From assembly GCA_031551125.1 (NCBI GenBank), contig JAVBOB010000009.1:191715-255714 (forward strand): DNA of 64,000 nt, given 5' to 3'. This DNA is from JAIRNF01 sp031551125. Lineage in GTDB: Bacteria > Bacteroidota > Bacteroidia > Bacteroidales > UBA932. Below the pieces are notes generated by a model. That model made no database searches. It was given only the letters and a program-made list of their open reading frames with translations, and was not told the origin of the DNA. Below are positions 17,248 to 25,928 of the stretch, one piece after another. Position numbers and translations under genes: made by a program. Position 1 is the stretch's first letter, and every line of letters starts with the position of its first letter.

Positions 17248-17769
17248 ATGGCAGCAAATACAAATACACGTAAAGTGAAGACTACGGATCTGGAGCTTAA
17301 AGACAGACTTGTAGCAATTCAGCGCGTTACCAAGGTTACCAAGGGGGGCCGCCACTTCAGCTTTGCCGCAATTGTTGTAGTAGGCAACGAGAGCGGTATA
17401 GTAGGATATGGACTGGGTAAGGCCAGCGAAGTAACCTCAGCCATCTCAAAAGGAATTGAGGACGCAAAGAAAAACTTGGTTAAGGTTCCCATTTATAAGG
17501 GTACCATTCCTCACGAGCAGGTTGCTAAGTTTGGAGGAGCAAACGTATTTATGAAACCTGCAGCACCCGGTTCCGGAGTAAAGGCCGGAGGTGCTATGCG
17601 TGCAGTACTTGAGAGCGTTGGTATTACCGATGTGTTGGCTAAGTCTAAGGGTTCATCAAACCCTCACAACTTGGTGAAGGCTACGGTAGCCGCCCTACTG
17701 GAGCTGAGAGATGCATACACCGTTGCTGATGTTCGCGGAGTATCAATGACCAAAGTGTTTAAAGGATAG
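17248..17769 (+). CDS. rpsE: 30S ribosomal protein uS5
   Basis: 173 residues. The dsRBD-like N-terminal block LVAIQRVTKVTKGGRHFSFA, the loop GNESGIVGYGLGKASEV and the C-terminal GSSNPHNLVKATVAAL are all typical. Important for decoding fidelity and mRNA entry. It starts 8 nt after rplR and ends 11 nt before rpmD. Confidence 0.98.
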   Translation: MAANTNTRKVKTTDLELKDRLVAIQRVTKVTKGGRHFSFAAIVVVGNESGIVGYGLGKASEVTSAISKGIEDAKKNLVKVPIYKGTIPHEQVAKFGGANVFMKPAAPGSGVKAGGAMRAVLESVGITDVLAKSKGSSNPHNLVKATVAALLELRDAYTVADVRGVSMTKVFKG

Positions 17770-17780
17770 GAGATTTTACA

Positions 17781-17963
17781 ATGGCAACATATAAGATTAC
17801 ACAAGTAAAGAGTAAAATCGGATCAACCCAGCGTCAACGTGATAACTTGACTTCTTTGGGTCTTCGCAGAATTAACCACAGCGTGGTACGCGAGGGAACA
17901 CCTATTGTGCTAGGAATGCTAGATAAGGTTAGGCACTTGGTGAAAGTTGAAGAAGTAAAGTAG
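17781..17963 (+). CDS. rpmD: 50S ribosomal protein uL30
   Basis: 60 residues, starting MATYKITQVKSKIGSTQRQR and containing LGLRRINHSVV, the L30 signature. A small 50S protein contacting 23S domain II. An AGGAG about 9-10 nt upstream of the ATG overlaps the end of rpsE. Confidence 0.96.
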   Translation: MATYKITQVKSKIGSTQRQRDNLTSLGLRRINHSVVREGTPIVLGMLDKVRHLVKVEEVK

Positions 17964-17988
17964 TAACCCGAAACTAAACACAACAACC

Positions 17989-18435
17989 ATGCAGCTAAGT
18001 AACTTGAAACCCGCTAAGGGTTCAACACATAAGGACAAACGAATTGGTCGCGGACAAGGTTCCGGACGCGGAGGTACCTCAACGAAGGGGCATAAAGGTG
18101 CTCAATCACGTTCAGGCTACTCGCACAAGGCCGGATTTGAAGGCGGACAGATGCCTTTGCAACGCCGCTTGCCCAAATTCGGATTTACCAATATGAGCCG
18201 TAAGGAGTACAAGGCTATCAATATTTCAACGCTACAAGATTTGGCTGAAAAGCTGAATGTGGCCGAGATATCAGTTGATATGCTGGTACAAGTAGGCTTG
18301 GTATCAAAAAAAGATTTAATAAAAATTCTTGGCAACGGAGCGTTGTCTATTAAGTTAGACGTAACTGCTCACGCCTTTTCGAAATCGGCGGTAGCCGCAA
18401 TTGAAGCACAGCAAGGTAAAGCAATAAAACTTTAG
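17989..18435 (+). CDS. rplO: 50S ribosomal protein uL15
   Basis: 148 residues. A glycine-rich N-terminal extension (GRGQGSGRGGTSTKGHKGAQ) penetrates the 50S core, and FEGGQMPLQRRLPKFGF is the family signature. Late assembly protein. Three bases separate its stop from secY, the usual L15-SecY coupling. Confidence 0.98.
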   Translation: MQLSNLKPAKGSTHKDKRIGRGQGSGRGGTSTKGHKGAQSRSGYSHKAGFEGGQMPLQRRLPKFGFTNMSRKEYKAINISTLQDLAEKLNVAEISVDMLVQVGLVSKKDLIKILGNGALSIKLDVTAHAFSKSAVAAIEAQQGKAIKL

Positions 18436-18438
18436 CCT

Positions 18439-19761
18439 ATGAGACGGTTCATAGATACGATAAAGAATATTTTCAAGATAGAGGAGCTGCGCAAGAGGAT
18501 TATCTACACCTTCTTGCTGCTGCTTATCTATCGTATCGGAAGTTTTGTTGTGCTACCGGGTATTAATCCCGAAAAGCTTACCGACTTGGGAAAACAGGCA
18601 TCAGAAGGGTTGATTGGCTTGTTGAACATGTTCTCAGGAGGTGCGTTTGGTAACGCTTCCATATTTGCGTTGGGTATTATGCCCTACATTTCGGCATCTA
18701 TCGTTATCCAGCTGTTAGGAATTATGGTTCCCTACTTCCAACGTTTACAACGTGAAGGTGAAAGCGGACGCCGTAAAATTAACCAGCTGACACGCTACTT
18801 GACAATAGGTATTCTTTTACTACAAGGGCCAGCTTACTTAACGAACTTGCACGCGCAAATTCCGGCAGATGCATTCCTTGTTAGTGGAACGTTGTTCAAC
18901 GTTACATCAACCATTATTCTTATTGCAGGAACAATGTTTGTAATGTGGCTGGGAGAACGTATTACCGATAGAGGGTTGGGTAACGGTATATCGCTTATCA
19001 TTATGGTAGGTATTATTGCCCGCTTACCATTCTCGCTGATAGCCGAAGCCGGATCACGCTTTAAAGAAGTATCAGGTGGAGTGCTGATGTTTATTATAGA
19101 GATGGTTGTCCTCTTTATAGTATTTGCCTTGACTATTGCACTTGTACAAGGTGTAAGAAAGATACCCGTACAGTATGCCAAGCGTATTGTTGGAAACAAG
19201 CAGTATGGTGGCGTTCGCCAGTACATACCCTTGAAGCTTAACTCTGCAGGCGTAATGCCTATCATCTTCGCTCAGGCGCTGATGTTTATTCCCATGTTGC
19301 TTTCAAGGTTTGAGGCAACCAGCGGAGTTGCCGTAACGTTTAGCAACTTTACCGGATTTTGGTATAACTTTACGTTTGCAATGATGGTTATCATCTTTAC
19401 CTACTTCTACACGGCTGTTACGGTTAACCCCACAAACATGGCCGATGATATGAAGAAAAACGGTGGTTTTATTCCCGGTGTAAAGCCCGGCAAAAAAACA
19501 GCTGAATACCTTGATACCATCATGTCTAGAATTACGCTACCCGGCTCTATTTTCTTGGCGCTGGTAGCTATACTACCTGCCTTAGCACAGAAATTTTTAG
19601 GCGTTAACCCGCAGTTCTCTCATTTTTATGGCGGAACATCTTTGCTAATTTTGGTGGGTGTTATTCTTGATACGTTACAACAAATAGAAAGTCACCTATT
19701 GCTACGTCACTACGACGGCTTAATGAAGACCGGACGAATGAAAGGTCGCTCAGGCACGTAG
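18439..19761 (+). CDS. secY: Preprotein translocase subunit SecY
   Basis: 440 residues with ten predicted transmembrane helices. It forms the SecYEG channel in the cytoplasmic membrane. Recognisable blocks are RIGSFVVLPGINPEKL after TM1, the plug region (LLNMFSGGAFGNASIFALG), GNGISLIIMVGI in the middle, and PNNMADD-like NPTNMADDMKKNGGFIPG near TM7-8. Its place between rplO and map is standard. Confidence 0.98.
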   Translation: MRRFIDTIKNIFKIEELRKRIIYTFLLLLIYRIGSFVVLPGINPEKLTDLGKQASEGLIGLLNMFSGGAFGNASIFALGIMPYISASIVIQLLGIMVPYFQRLQREGESGRRKINQLTRYLTIGILLLQGPAYLTNLHAQIPADAFLVSGTLFNVTSTIILIAGTMFVMWLGERITDRGLGNGISLIIMVGIIARLPFSLIAEAGSRFKEVSGGVLMFIIEMVVLFIVFALTIALVQGVRKIPVQYAKRIVGNKQYGGVRQYIPLKLNSAGVMPIIFAQALMFIPMLLSRFEATSGVAVTFSNFTGFWYNFTFAMMVIIFTYFYTAVTVNPTNMADDMKKNGGFIPGVKPGKKTAEYLDTIMSRITLPGSIFLALVAILPALAQKFLGVNPQFSHFYGGTSLLILVGVILDTLQQIESHLLLRHYDGLMKTGRMKGRSGT

Positions 19762-19790
19762 TAACAGCGCAGTATAAGGTTCTTTATTTA

Positions 19791-20576
19791 ATGATACATT
19801 TGAAAACGGATGCGGAAGTGGAGCTGATGAGGGAAAATGCCCTTTTGGTTTCAAAGACGCTGGCAGAGGTTGCAAAACATGTTAAGGTTGGAGTTTCTAC
19901 GCTGGAGCTCGATAAAGTGGCAGAAGAGTTTATTCGCGACCACGGAGCCGAGCCCGGATTTTTAGGATACAACGGCTTTCCCAACACCCTCTGTACCTCC
20001 GTTAACAATGTTGTTGTGCATGGTATTCCTTCCGACTACCGCTTGATGGAGGGAGATATCGTGTCGGTTGACTGTGGTACTCGCATGAAAGGCTTTTACG
20101 GCGACTCGGCTTACACCTTCGCGGTTGGGGAGATTGCTCCCGAAGCAGCAATGCTTCTTGAAGTAACTAAGACGAGCTTGTTTAAAGGCATTGAGCAGGT
20201 GATGGCAGGTAACCGGATTGGCGACGTTGCAAATGCCGTACAGTCATATGCCGAAGCAAACGGTTTCTCGGTTGTTCGTGAAATGATAGGCCATGGAATT
20301 GGTCATAACATGCACGAGCGTCCGGATGTTCCGAACTACGGTAAGCGAGGACAGGGCCCGAAGTTAACCAACGGAATGGTTTTCTGTATTGAACCGATGA
20401 TAAACGCGGGACGAAAGGAAATTACGATGGAGAGAGACGGATGGACGGTACGTACTACCGATAAGAAATTATCGGCGCATTTTGAGCTAACGGTTGCCGT
20501 AAGGGATGGTAAAGCCGATGTGCTTTCCACCTTTGAATACATCGAACAGGTGTTGCAAACAAAAACGTTAAAGTAG
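19791..20576 (+). CDS. map: Methionine aminopeptidase, type I
   Basis: 261 residues with the pita-bread fold. It removes the initiator Met from nascent proteins. Metal ligands are visible in VSVDCGT (first Asp), GFYGDSAYTF (second Asp), EMIGHGIGHNMHE (His), FCIEPMI (Glu) and HFELTVAV (Glu). No N-terminal zinc-finger extension, so the simple bacterial type Ia. It follows secY by 29 nt and precedes infA by 6 nt. Confidence 0.97.
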   Translation: MIHLKTDAEVELMRENALLVSKTLAEVAKHVKVGVSTLELDKVAEEFIRDHGAEPGFLGYNGFPNTLCTSVNNVVVHGIPSDYRLMEGDIVSVDCGTRMKGFYGDSAYTFAVGEIAPEAAMLLEVTKTSLFKGIEQVMAGNRIGDVANAVQSYAEANGFSVVREMIGHGIGHNMHERPDVPNYGKRGQGPKLTNGMVFCIEPMINAGRKEITMERDGWTVRTTDKKLSAHFELTVAVRDGKADVLSTFEYIEQVLQTKTLK

Positions 20577-20582
20577 TAGTGA

Positions 20583-20801
20583 ATGGCAAAACAATCAGCC
20601 ATAGAGAAAGATGGAGTTATTACCGAAGCATTATCAAACGCTATGTTTCGTGTAGAGTTGGATAATGGGCATACCATCATTGCGCATATTTCCGGTAAAA
20701 TGAGAATGCACTACATTAAAATTTTACCCGGTGATAGAGTAAAGGTGGAAATGTCTCCCTACGACTTAACGAAAGGAAGAATCACCTTTAGGTATAAATA
20801 G
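20583..20801 (+). CDS. infA: Translation initiation factor IF-1
   Basis: 72 residues with a single OB fold: MAKQSAIEKDGVITEALSNA, then FRVELDNGHTIIAHISGKMR and the C-terminal YDLTKGRITFRYK. It occupies the 30S A site during initiation. Followed by a 115-nt spacer containing a TTTAAACG repeat before rpmJ. Confidence 0.98.
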   Translation: MAKQSAIEKDGVITEALSNAMFRVELDNGHTIIAHISGKMRMHYIKILPGDRVKVEMSPYDLTKGRITFRYK

Positions 20802-20803
20802 AT

Positions 20804-20905
20804 TTGTTTAAACGTTTAGTCGTTTAAGTGTTGATTGTCAATAGCAACAATGCTGAGCAGTAAAGCGATTAAACAGCTAAACAGTTAAACGATTAAACAA
20901 TTAAA
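20804..20905. repeat. TTTAAACGTTTA-type repeat between infA and rpmJ
   Basis: The left side has GTTTAAACGTTTAGTCGTTT. The right side has a run of related heptamers (ATTAAACAGCTAAACAGTTA, then AACGATTAAACAATTAAA) that is partly its reverse complement. The element starts about 3 nt after the infA stop. It is low in GC and unlike the surrounding coding DNA. Together with the repeat at 15706 it is one of two such elements in the superoperon. Confidence 0.6.
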
Positions 20906-20916
20906 TTTCAGAAGAA

Positions 20917-21033
20917 ATGAAAGTAAGAGCATCAATCAAGAAGCGCAGCGAAGATTGCAAGATCGTAAAACGTAAGGGACGCTTGTATGTAATATGCAAG
21001 AAGAACCCCAAGTTTAAAATGCGCCAAGGATAA
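20917..21033 (+). CDS. rpmJ: 50S ribosomal protein bL36 (zinc ligands partly lost)
   Basis: 38 residues, translated from the ATG at 20917: MKVRASIKKRSEDCKIVKR, then KGRLYVICKKNPKFKMRQG. Zinc-type L36 uses Cys11, Cys14, Cys27 and a His near position 32-33. Here position 11 is Ser and no histidine is present, so only C14 and C27 remain. This is the zinc-independent form common in this phylum, as I recall. Position between infA and rpsM is standard. Confidence 0.95.
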   Translation: MKVRASIKKRSEDCKIVKRKGRLYVICKKNPKFKMRQG

Positions 21034-21059
21034 TAAGAAACAACAACTAAAATAATAAT

Positions 21060-21437
21060 ATGGCACGTATTGCTGGTGTTGATTTACCAAAGAATAAGAG
21101 AGGCGAGGTAGGGCTCACGTACATCTACGGGATAGGTGTAAGCTCATCTCGTTCCATCCTTAGCCAGGCAGGTATTGATGTAAATATCAAGGTTAAGGAC
21201 TGGACTGACGACCAAATAGCGGCTATCCGTAGTATCATTGGTCAAGGGTATAAAATTGAAGGCGAGTTGCGCTCAATGGTTCAGTTAAACATTAAACGTT
21301 TGATGGATATTGGTTGCTACCGCGGAGTTCGTCACCGCCTCGGCTTGCCCGTACGTGGACAGAGCACCAAGAACAATGCTCGTACCCGTAAGGGAAAGAA
21401 GAAGACTGTAGCAAATAAGAAGAAAGCAACTAAATAG
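21060..21437 (+). CDS. rpsM: 30S ribosomal protein uS13
   Basis: 125 residues. It begins MARIAGVDLPKNKRGEVGLT with the helix-hairpin-helix GIGVSSSRSILSQAGI, and ends in the basic tail GQSTKNNARTRKGKKKT that contacts P-site tRNA. It forms bridges B1a/B1b to the 50S. First gene of the alpha-operon section. Confidence 0.98.
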   Translation: MARIAGVDLPKNKRGEVGLTYIYGIGVSSSRSILSQAGIDVNIKVKDWTDDQIAAIRSIIGQGYKIEGELRSMVQLNIKRLMDIGCYRGVRHRLGLPVRGQSTKNNARTRKGKKKTVANKKKATK

Positions 21438-21446
21438 TAAGTAGCA

Positions 21447-21836
21447 ATGGCAAAGAAACCGGGAACATCAAAAAAGAAGGTTGTAAAAGTTGAAGCCACA
21501 GGTCAAGCACACGTTTCTTCAACGTTCAACAACATAATTATTTCTTTGACTAACAACGACGGTCAAGTTATCAGCTGGTCATCAGCCGGTAAAATGGGCT
21601 TCAGAGGGTCAAAGAAGAATACCCCCTACGCTGCACAAATGGCAGCCGGCGATTGCGCTAAGGTGGCTCACGATTTAGGTCTTCGTAAGGTAAAAGTATA
21701 TGTAAAGGGTCCTGGAGCAGGCAGAGAGTCTGCTATCCGTACAATCCATTCAGCCGGAATCGAGGTTACCGAGATAGTTGACGTTACTCCGCTTCCTCAT
21801 AACGGTTGCCGTCCTAAAGGAAGGAGAAGAGTATAG
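21447..21836 (+). CDS. rpsK: 30S ribosomal protein uS11
   Basis: 129 residues. Family core AHVSSTFNNIIISLTNNDGQ, then SSAGKMGFRGSKKNTPYAAQ, and the C-terminal DVTPLPHNGCRPKGRRRV. It lines the mRNA exit on the platform. Nine bases after rpsM. Confidence 0.98.
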   Translation: MAKKPGTSKKKVVKVEATGQAHVSSTFNNIIISLTNNDGQVISWSSAGKMGFRGSKKNTPYAAQMAAGDCAKVAHDLGLRKVKVYVKGPGAGRESAIRTIHSAGIEVTEIVDVTPLPHNGCRPKGRRRV

Positions 21837-21863
21837 TTTACGTAATCATTCAAATTAAGAGAA

Positions 21864-22472
21864 ATGGCAAGATATATAGGACCAACAACCAGAATTGCCC
21901 GTAAGTTTGGCGAGCCCATCTACGGACCTGATAAGCACTTTGAAAAAAAGAATTACCCTCCGGGACAACACGGTTTGGCAAAAAAGCGTAAAAAAACGTC
22001 GGAGTACGGTATCCAGCTGCAAGAAAAACAAAAGGTAAAGTACACCTACGGTTTACTGGAGCGTCAGTTCCGTACACTTTTTGAAAGAGCATCACGCATG
22101 AAAGGTCGTAAGGGTGAAAACCTTATTATCCTTCTTGAAAGCCGCTTGGATAACCTTGTGTATCGTTTAGGTGTTGCACCTACCAGAGCCGCTGCTCGTC
22201 AGCTGGTAAGCCACCGTCATATCGTGGTTAACGGTGAAGTGTGCAATATTCCTTCGTACAGCGTTAAGCCCGGTGATGTTATCGGCGTTCGCGAGAGGTC
22301 AAAGTCACTTGAGGTGATTCAGGATTCAGTAGGAAAAGGCTCAACCAGCCGCTACTCATGGTTAGAGTGGGATGGAAGCACGTTGGTAGGCAAGCTTATC
22401 AACCGTCCGGAAAGAACGGAAGTTCCTGAAGTTATCCACGAGCATCTTATCGTAGAACTTTACTCTAAGTAG
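21864..22472 (+). CDS. rpsD: 30S ribosomal protein uS4
   Basis: 202 residues. It starts MARYIGPTTRIARKFGEPI. The S4 RNA-binding domain runs from about residue 93 (RLDNLVYRLGVAPTRAAARQ and VSHRHIVVNGEVCNIPSY). A primary 16S binder and body nucleator; in E. coli it represses the alpha operon. No zinc-binding Cys cluster is present at the N-terminus. Confidence 0.98.
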   Translation: MARYIGPTTRIARKFGEPIYGPDKHFEKKNYPPGQHGLAKKRKKTSEYGIQLQEKQKVKYTYGLLERQFRTLFERASRMKGRKGENLIILLESRLDNLVYRLGVAPTRAAARQLVSHRHIVVNGEVCNIPSYSVKPGDVIGVRERSKSLEVIQDSVGKGSTSRYSWLEWDGSTLVGKLINRPERTEVPEVIHEHLIVELYSK

Positions 22473-22553
22473 TAGGTTTTTGGCGTAGCAGGGCTTGTTT
22501 CTGTTGCGGTATATGAAGGAAGATAACCGAAGTATTCAATTAATATAACAACT

Positions 22554-23546
22554 ATGGCAATACTAGCATTCCAAAAACCTGACAAGGTGATAATGCTCGA
22601 ATCAAACGACTCGTTTGGTCGTTTTGAGTTCCGCCCGTTGGAGCCCGGCTACGGTATTACCGTTGGGAACGCGCTGAGACGTATCTTGCTTTCCTCCTTG
22701 GAAGGTTATGCGATTACCTCGGTAAAAATTACAGGCGTTGATCATGAATTTTCCACCATTCCTGGTGTGATGGAAAATATGGTTGATATTATTCTCAACC
22801 TAAAGCAAATCAGACTTAAGAAGGTAGTAGAAGGCGTTGACTCGGAAAAAGTAACCGTAAACATCTCCGGACAAACGGAGCTGAAAGCCGGTTACCTTTC
22901 AGGCTCACTTTCGGTATTTAAGGTGCTTAATCCCGACTTGGTGATTTGTCACATGGAGCCCGGCGTGAAGCTGCAAATGCAGCTTACCATCGGTAAGGGT
23001 AGGGGTTACGTTCCTGCCGAAGAAAATAAACCGGCTGATGCTGAGTTTGGGCTTATTCCGATTGACTCAATACATACTCCCGTTAAAAACGTAAAGTTTA
23101 CGGTAGATAACTATCGCGTTGAACAAAAAACCGACTACGAGAAGTTAACGCTGGAGATTACTACTGATAGCTCTATTCATCCGAAAGATGCGCTTAAAGA
23201 GGCGGCTAAGATTCTTATCTACCACTTTATGCTCTTCTCTGACGATAAGATTACTATTGATACCGAAGAGGCAGTAGTTAGCGATGAGTTTGATGAAGAA
23301 GCATTGCACATGCGCCAGCTGCTTAAACAAAAGTTGGTTGACCTTGACCTGTCGGTAAGAGCGCTGAACTGCTTAAAAGCCGCAGAGGTAGAGACCTTAG
23401 GAGATTTGGTAAAGTTTAGCAAGAACGACTTGTTGAAGTTCCGTAACTTCGGCAAGAAGTCGCTTTCTGAGCTGGATGACTTGCTTGAGGCGCACAACCT
23501 TTCGTTCGGTATGGACGTACTAAAGTATAAATTAGACAAAGACTAG
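22554..23546 (+). CDS. rpoA: DNA-directed RNA polymerase subunit alpha
   Basis: 330 residues. The N-terminal dimerisation domain shows GRFEFRPLEPGYGITVGNAL and RRILLSSLEGYAIT. A flexible linker at about 240-250 leads to the C-terminal domain with LDLSVRALNCLKAAEVETLG and FRNFGKKSLSELDDLL, the DNA- and activator-binding helices. The 81-nt gap after rpsD has no evident terminator, so it is cotranscribed. Confidence 0.98.
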   Translation: MAILAFQKPDKVIMLESNDSFGRFEFRPLEPGYGITVGNALRRILLSSLEGYAITSVKITGVDHEFSTIPGVMENMVDIILNLKQIRLKKVVEGVDSEKVTVNISGQTELKAGYLSGSLSVFKVLNPDLVICHMEPGVKLQMQLTIGKGRGYVPAEENKPADAEFGLIPIDSIHTPVKNVKFTVDNYRVEQKTDYEKLTLEITTDSSIHPKDALKEAAKILIYHFMLFSDDKITIDTEEAVVSDEFDEEALHMRQLLKQKLVDLDLSVRALNCLKAAEVETLGDLVKFSKNDLLKFRNFGKKSLSELDDLLEAHNLSFGMDVLKYKLDKD

Positions 23547-23554
23547 CATAGGCT

Positions 23555-24154
23555 ATGAGACACAATAATACAGGAAACCATTTAGGAAGACAATCGGGAC
23601 ACCGCAAGGCTATGTTGGCCAACATGGCTACTTCGCTCATTATGCACAAGCGCATTGAGACTACCTTGGCAAAGGCAAAGGCGTTGAGAATGTATGTTGA
23701 ACCGTTGATTACAAAGTCAAAAGACGACTCAACTCACTCTCGCCGTATGGTATTCAGCTACCTGAAAAATAAGGAAAGCGTAACGGAATTATTCCGTACC
23801 ATAGCACCTAAAATTGCTGATCGCCCGGGAGGATACACTCGTGTGCTAAAAATTGGCTTCCGCCAAGGTGATGCTGCTGAAATGGCAATGATTGAGCTGG
23901 TTGATTTCAATGAAGCAATCTTAGGCTCATCGGCAGCTTCTGCTACTAAGAAGGAGGTTAAGAAAACTACCCGTCGTAGCAAGGCAAAGAAAACGGATGA
24001 AGGTGGAGAAGGCGCTACCGCAGAGAAGGCTGCAAAGCCTGCTGCTCCGAAGAAGGCCGCTGCACCTAAGCCAAAGGCCGCACCCAAGGCAAAAGCTGCG
24101 CCTAAAGCACCTAAGGTTGCTGCCACTAAGACTAGAAAGGCCGGCGATAAGTAA
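23555..24154 (+). CDS. rplQ: 50S ribosomal protein bL17 with long Ala/Lys/Pro tail
   Basis: 199 residues against about 127 in E. coli. The first 115-120 are canonical L17 (MRHNNTGNHLGRQSGHRKAM; MHKRIETTLAKAKALRMYVE). From about residue 128 a low-complexity Lys/Ala/Pro-rich tail follows, which probably binds rRNA at the subunit surface. Last gene of the superoperon, with a strong terminator 22 nt downstream of its stop. Confidence 0.97.
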   Translation: MRHNNTGNHLGRQSGHRKAMLANMATSLIMHKRIETTLAKAKALRMYVEPLITKSKDDSTHSRRMVFSYLKNKESVTELFRTIAPKIADRPGGYTRVLKIGFRQGDAAEMAMIELVDFNEAILGSSAASATKKEVKKTTRRSKAKKTDEGGEGATAEKAAKPAAPKKAAAPKPKAAPKAKAAPKAPKVAATKTRKAGDK

Positions 24155-24175
24155 AAGTTACTGCAATGAGATTAT

Positions 24176-24216
24176 AAAAGCGCAAAGGAGAGGCATTGCT
24201 TCTCCTTTGCGCTTTT
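24176..24216 (+). terminator. Intrinsic terminator of the ribosomal superoperon
   Basis: A 15-bp stem (AAAGCGCAAAGGAGA against TCTCCTTTGCGCTTT) with an 8-nt loop ends in TTTT. A second hairpin follows immediately at 24219-24244 (GGTATGTGT / ACACATACC). The rest of the 362-base rplQ-eno gap holds the eno promoter; 24245-24400 shows nothing I can name. Confidence 0.85.
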
Positions 24217-24405
24217 GCTGGTATGTGTTACAAACACATACCGGCATTGCCTGGCGCCATTGTGGGGCACTTTTTCCCAACCCGATGGGAGAAGAAGTCA
24301 ATTAATCTCTCTCAATTGGTAGGTTGCCTCACAATTCAAAAAGCGGTTTAATACGCAATGACAATACATGATAACTTTCTTCCATTTCCCGAATGGGTCT
24401 AGTGA

Positions 24406-24440
24406 TTTGAGAATAGGTATCATAGAATTTACTACTTTTG
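24406..24440 (+). promoter_or_regulatory. Enolase promoter
   Basis: TTTG at 24406-24409 and TACTTTTG at 24433-24440, 23 nt apart, match the Bacteroidota -33/-7 pair at the long end of the accepted spacing. The predicted start near 24446 gives a leader of about 70 nt. Confidence 0.65.
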
Positions 24441-24516
24441 TCGTAAGAAAAAGCTGTGCAACTTTTTTGCTCTTCCACAGTAACAAAACTAAATCAACAA
24501 ATAAACATAGAAAATT

Positions 24517-25809
24517 ATGTCACAGATTATTAATGTTCATGCCCGTCAAATCCTTGACTCAAGAGGTAACCCTACCGTAGAAGTAGATATTCTTACCGAT
24601 GAAGGTGTTGTAGGCCGTGCTGCTGTTCCTTCAGGAGCGTCAACCGGTATTCATGAGGCTGTTGAGCTTCGAGATGGTGATAAGGGTACATATTTGGGCA
24701 AAGGTGTGCTAAAAGCCGTTGAAAACGTAAATAATGCCATACATAACGAAATTCTTGGCATGGATGTACTCGACCAACGCGGTATTGATGCTACCATGAT
24801 AGCCCTTGACGGTACGGAAAATAAGGGGAACTTGGGTGCTAATGCTATTCTTGGCGTATCGCTGGCATGTGCAAAAGCGGCTGCTCAGGTTACGGGACAA
24901 AATCTATACCGCTACGTAGGTGGTGTAAACGCTAAGACCCTTCCTATTCCATTGATGAACATTCTTAACGGAGGTTCACATGCCGATAACTCAATCGACT
25001 TTCAAGAGTTTATGATTATGCCTGTTGGTGCAGAAACCTTTAGCCAAGCATTACGTATGGGTGCAGAGGTATTCCATAGCCTTAAATCGGTGCTTAAAAA
25101 GCAGGGTTACTCAACCAACGTAGGTGATGAAGGCGGATTTGCTCCCAACCTCAAGTCAAACGAGGAAGCCATTACCGTTATTCTTAAAGCAATTGAAAGC
25201 GCCGGCTATCGTCCTGGTGAGGATATTTATTTAGCGCTCGACCCTGCCTCATCAGAATACTACCTAGCCGAAGAAAAGGTTTACCACCTGCATAAGTCAA
25301 CCGGCGATAAGCTTACTTCTGCCCAAATGGTTGACTACTGGAAGACGTGGGTTGACAAATATCCTATTCTTTCTATTGAAGACGGTATGGCCGAAGATGA
25401 TTGGGATGGCTGGAAGCTGATTACCGATACCATTGGTAACCGTTGCCAGCTGGTAGGTGACGATTTGTTTGTTACCAACGTAAAGCGCCTGCAAATGGGT
25501 ATTGACCGCAAAACGGCCAACTCTATCCTTGTAAAGGTTAACCAGATCGGTTCGTTGAGTGAAACTATTGACGCTGTTACGTTAGCATACAACAACTCTT
25601 ATACCGCTATTATGAGCCACCGCTCAGGCGAAACGGAGGATACCACTATTGCTGACCTTGCCGTTGCGTTGAATACAGGCTTAATTAAAACAGGTTCTGC
25701 TTCACGTTCAGACAGGATTGCAAAGTACAACCAGCTGCTGCGTATTGAAGAGCAGCTGGGGAGCCAAGCATACTACCCCGGAAAGAACTTTAAGTATGCA
25801 AAGAAGTAG
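24517..25809 (+). CDS. eno: Enolase (phosphopyruvate hydratase)
   Basis: 430 residues, full length. It interconverts 2-phosphoglycerate and phosphoenolpyruvate in glycolysis. Visible motifs are ARQILDSRGNPTVEV at the start, VPSGASTGIHEAVELRD (catalytic loop), LPIPLMNILNGGSHADN, metal ligands in SIEDGMAEDDWDGWK and LVGDDLFVTN, the catalytic lysine region ILVKVNQIGSL, and SHRSGETEDTTIADLAV. Monocistronic, with its own promoter and terminator. Confidence 0.98.
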   Translation: MSQIINVHARQILDSRGNPTVEVDILTDEGVVGRAAVPSGASTGIHEAVELRDGDKGTYLGKGVLKAVENVNNAIHNEILGMDVLDQRGIDATMIALDGTENKGNLGANAILGVSLACAKAAAQVTGQNLYRYVGGVNAKTLPIPLMNILNGGSHADNSIDFQEFMIMPVGAETFSQALRMGAEVFHSLKSVLKKQGYSTNVGDEGGFAPNLKSNEEAITVILKAIESAGYRPGEDIYLALDPASSEYYLAEEKVYHLHKSTGDKLTSAQMVDYWKTWVDKYPILSIEDGMAEDDWDGWKLITDTIGNRCQLVGDDLFVTNVKRLQMGIDRKTANSILVKVNQIGSLSETIDAVTLAYNNSYTAIMSHRSGETEDTTIADLAVALNTGLIKTGSASRSDRIAKYNQLLRIEEQLGSQAYYPGKNFKYAKK

Positions 25810-25829
25810 TAGTACGGTTATGTAAGTTT

Positions 25830-25857
25830 AAAAGGGCGAGACTATCTCGCCCTTTTT
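25830..25857 (+). terminator. Intrinsic terminator of eno
   Basis: AAAGGGCGAGA / TCTCGCCCTTT stem with a 3-nt loop, followed by a T-tract; 20 nt after the eno stop. Confidence 0.88.
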
Positions 25858-25873
25858 GTTTATGATAGGGTAA

Positions 25874-25906
25874 ATAAAAAGAGGAGGGTTTCCCTCCTCT
25901 TTTTTA
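25874..25906. terminator. Bidirectional terminator between eno and the exb cluster
   Basis: GAGGAGGG / CCCTCCTC stem with AAAAAA on the left and TTTTTT on the right, so it works in both directions. It serves as terminator for the minus-strand exb cluster, whose last stop is 22 nt away, and as a backup for eno. Confidence 0.85.
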
Positions 25907-25928
25907 TCATGCAGAACTATGTGAACTC

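Noticed and set aside
24219..24244. Second hairpin after the rplQ terminator as a regulator of eno
   Set aside because: It is far upstream of the eno promoter at 24406-24440 and so is outside the eno mRNA.
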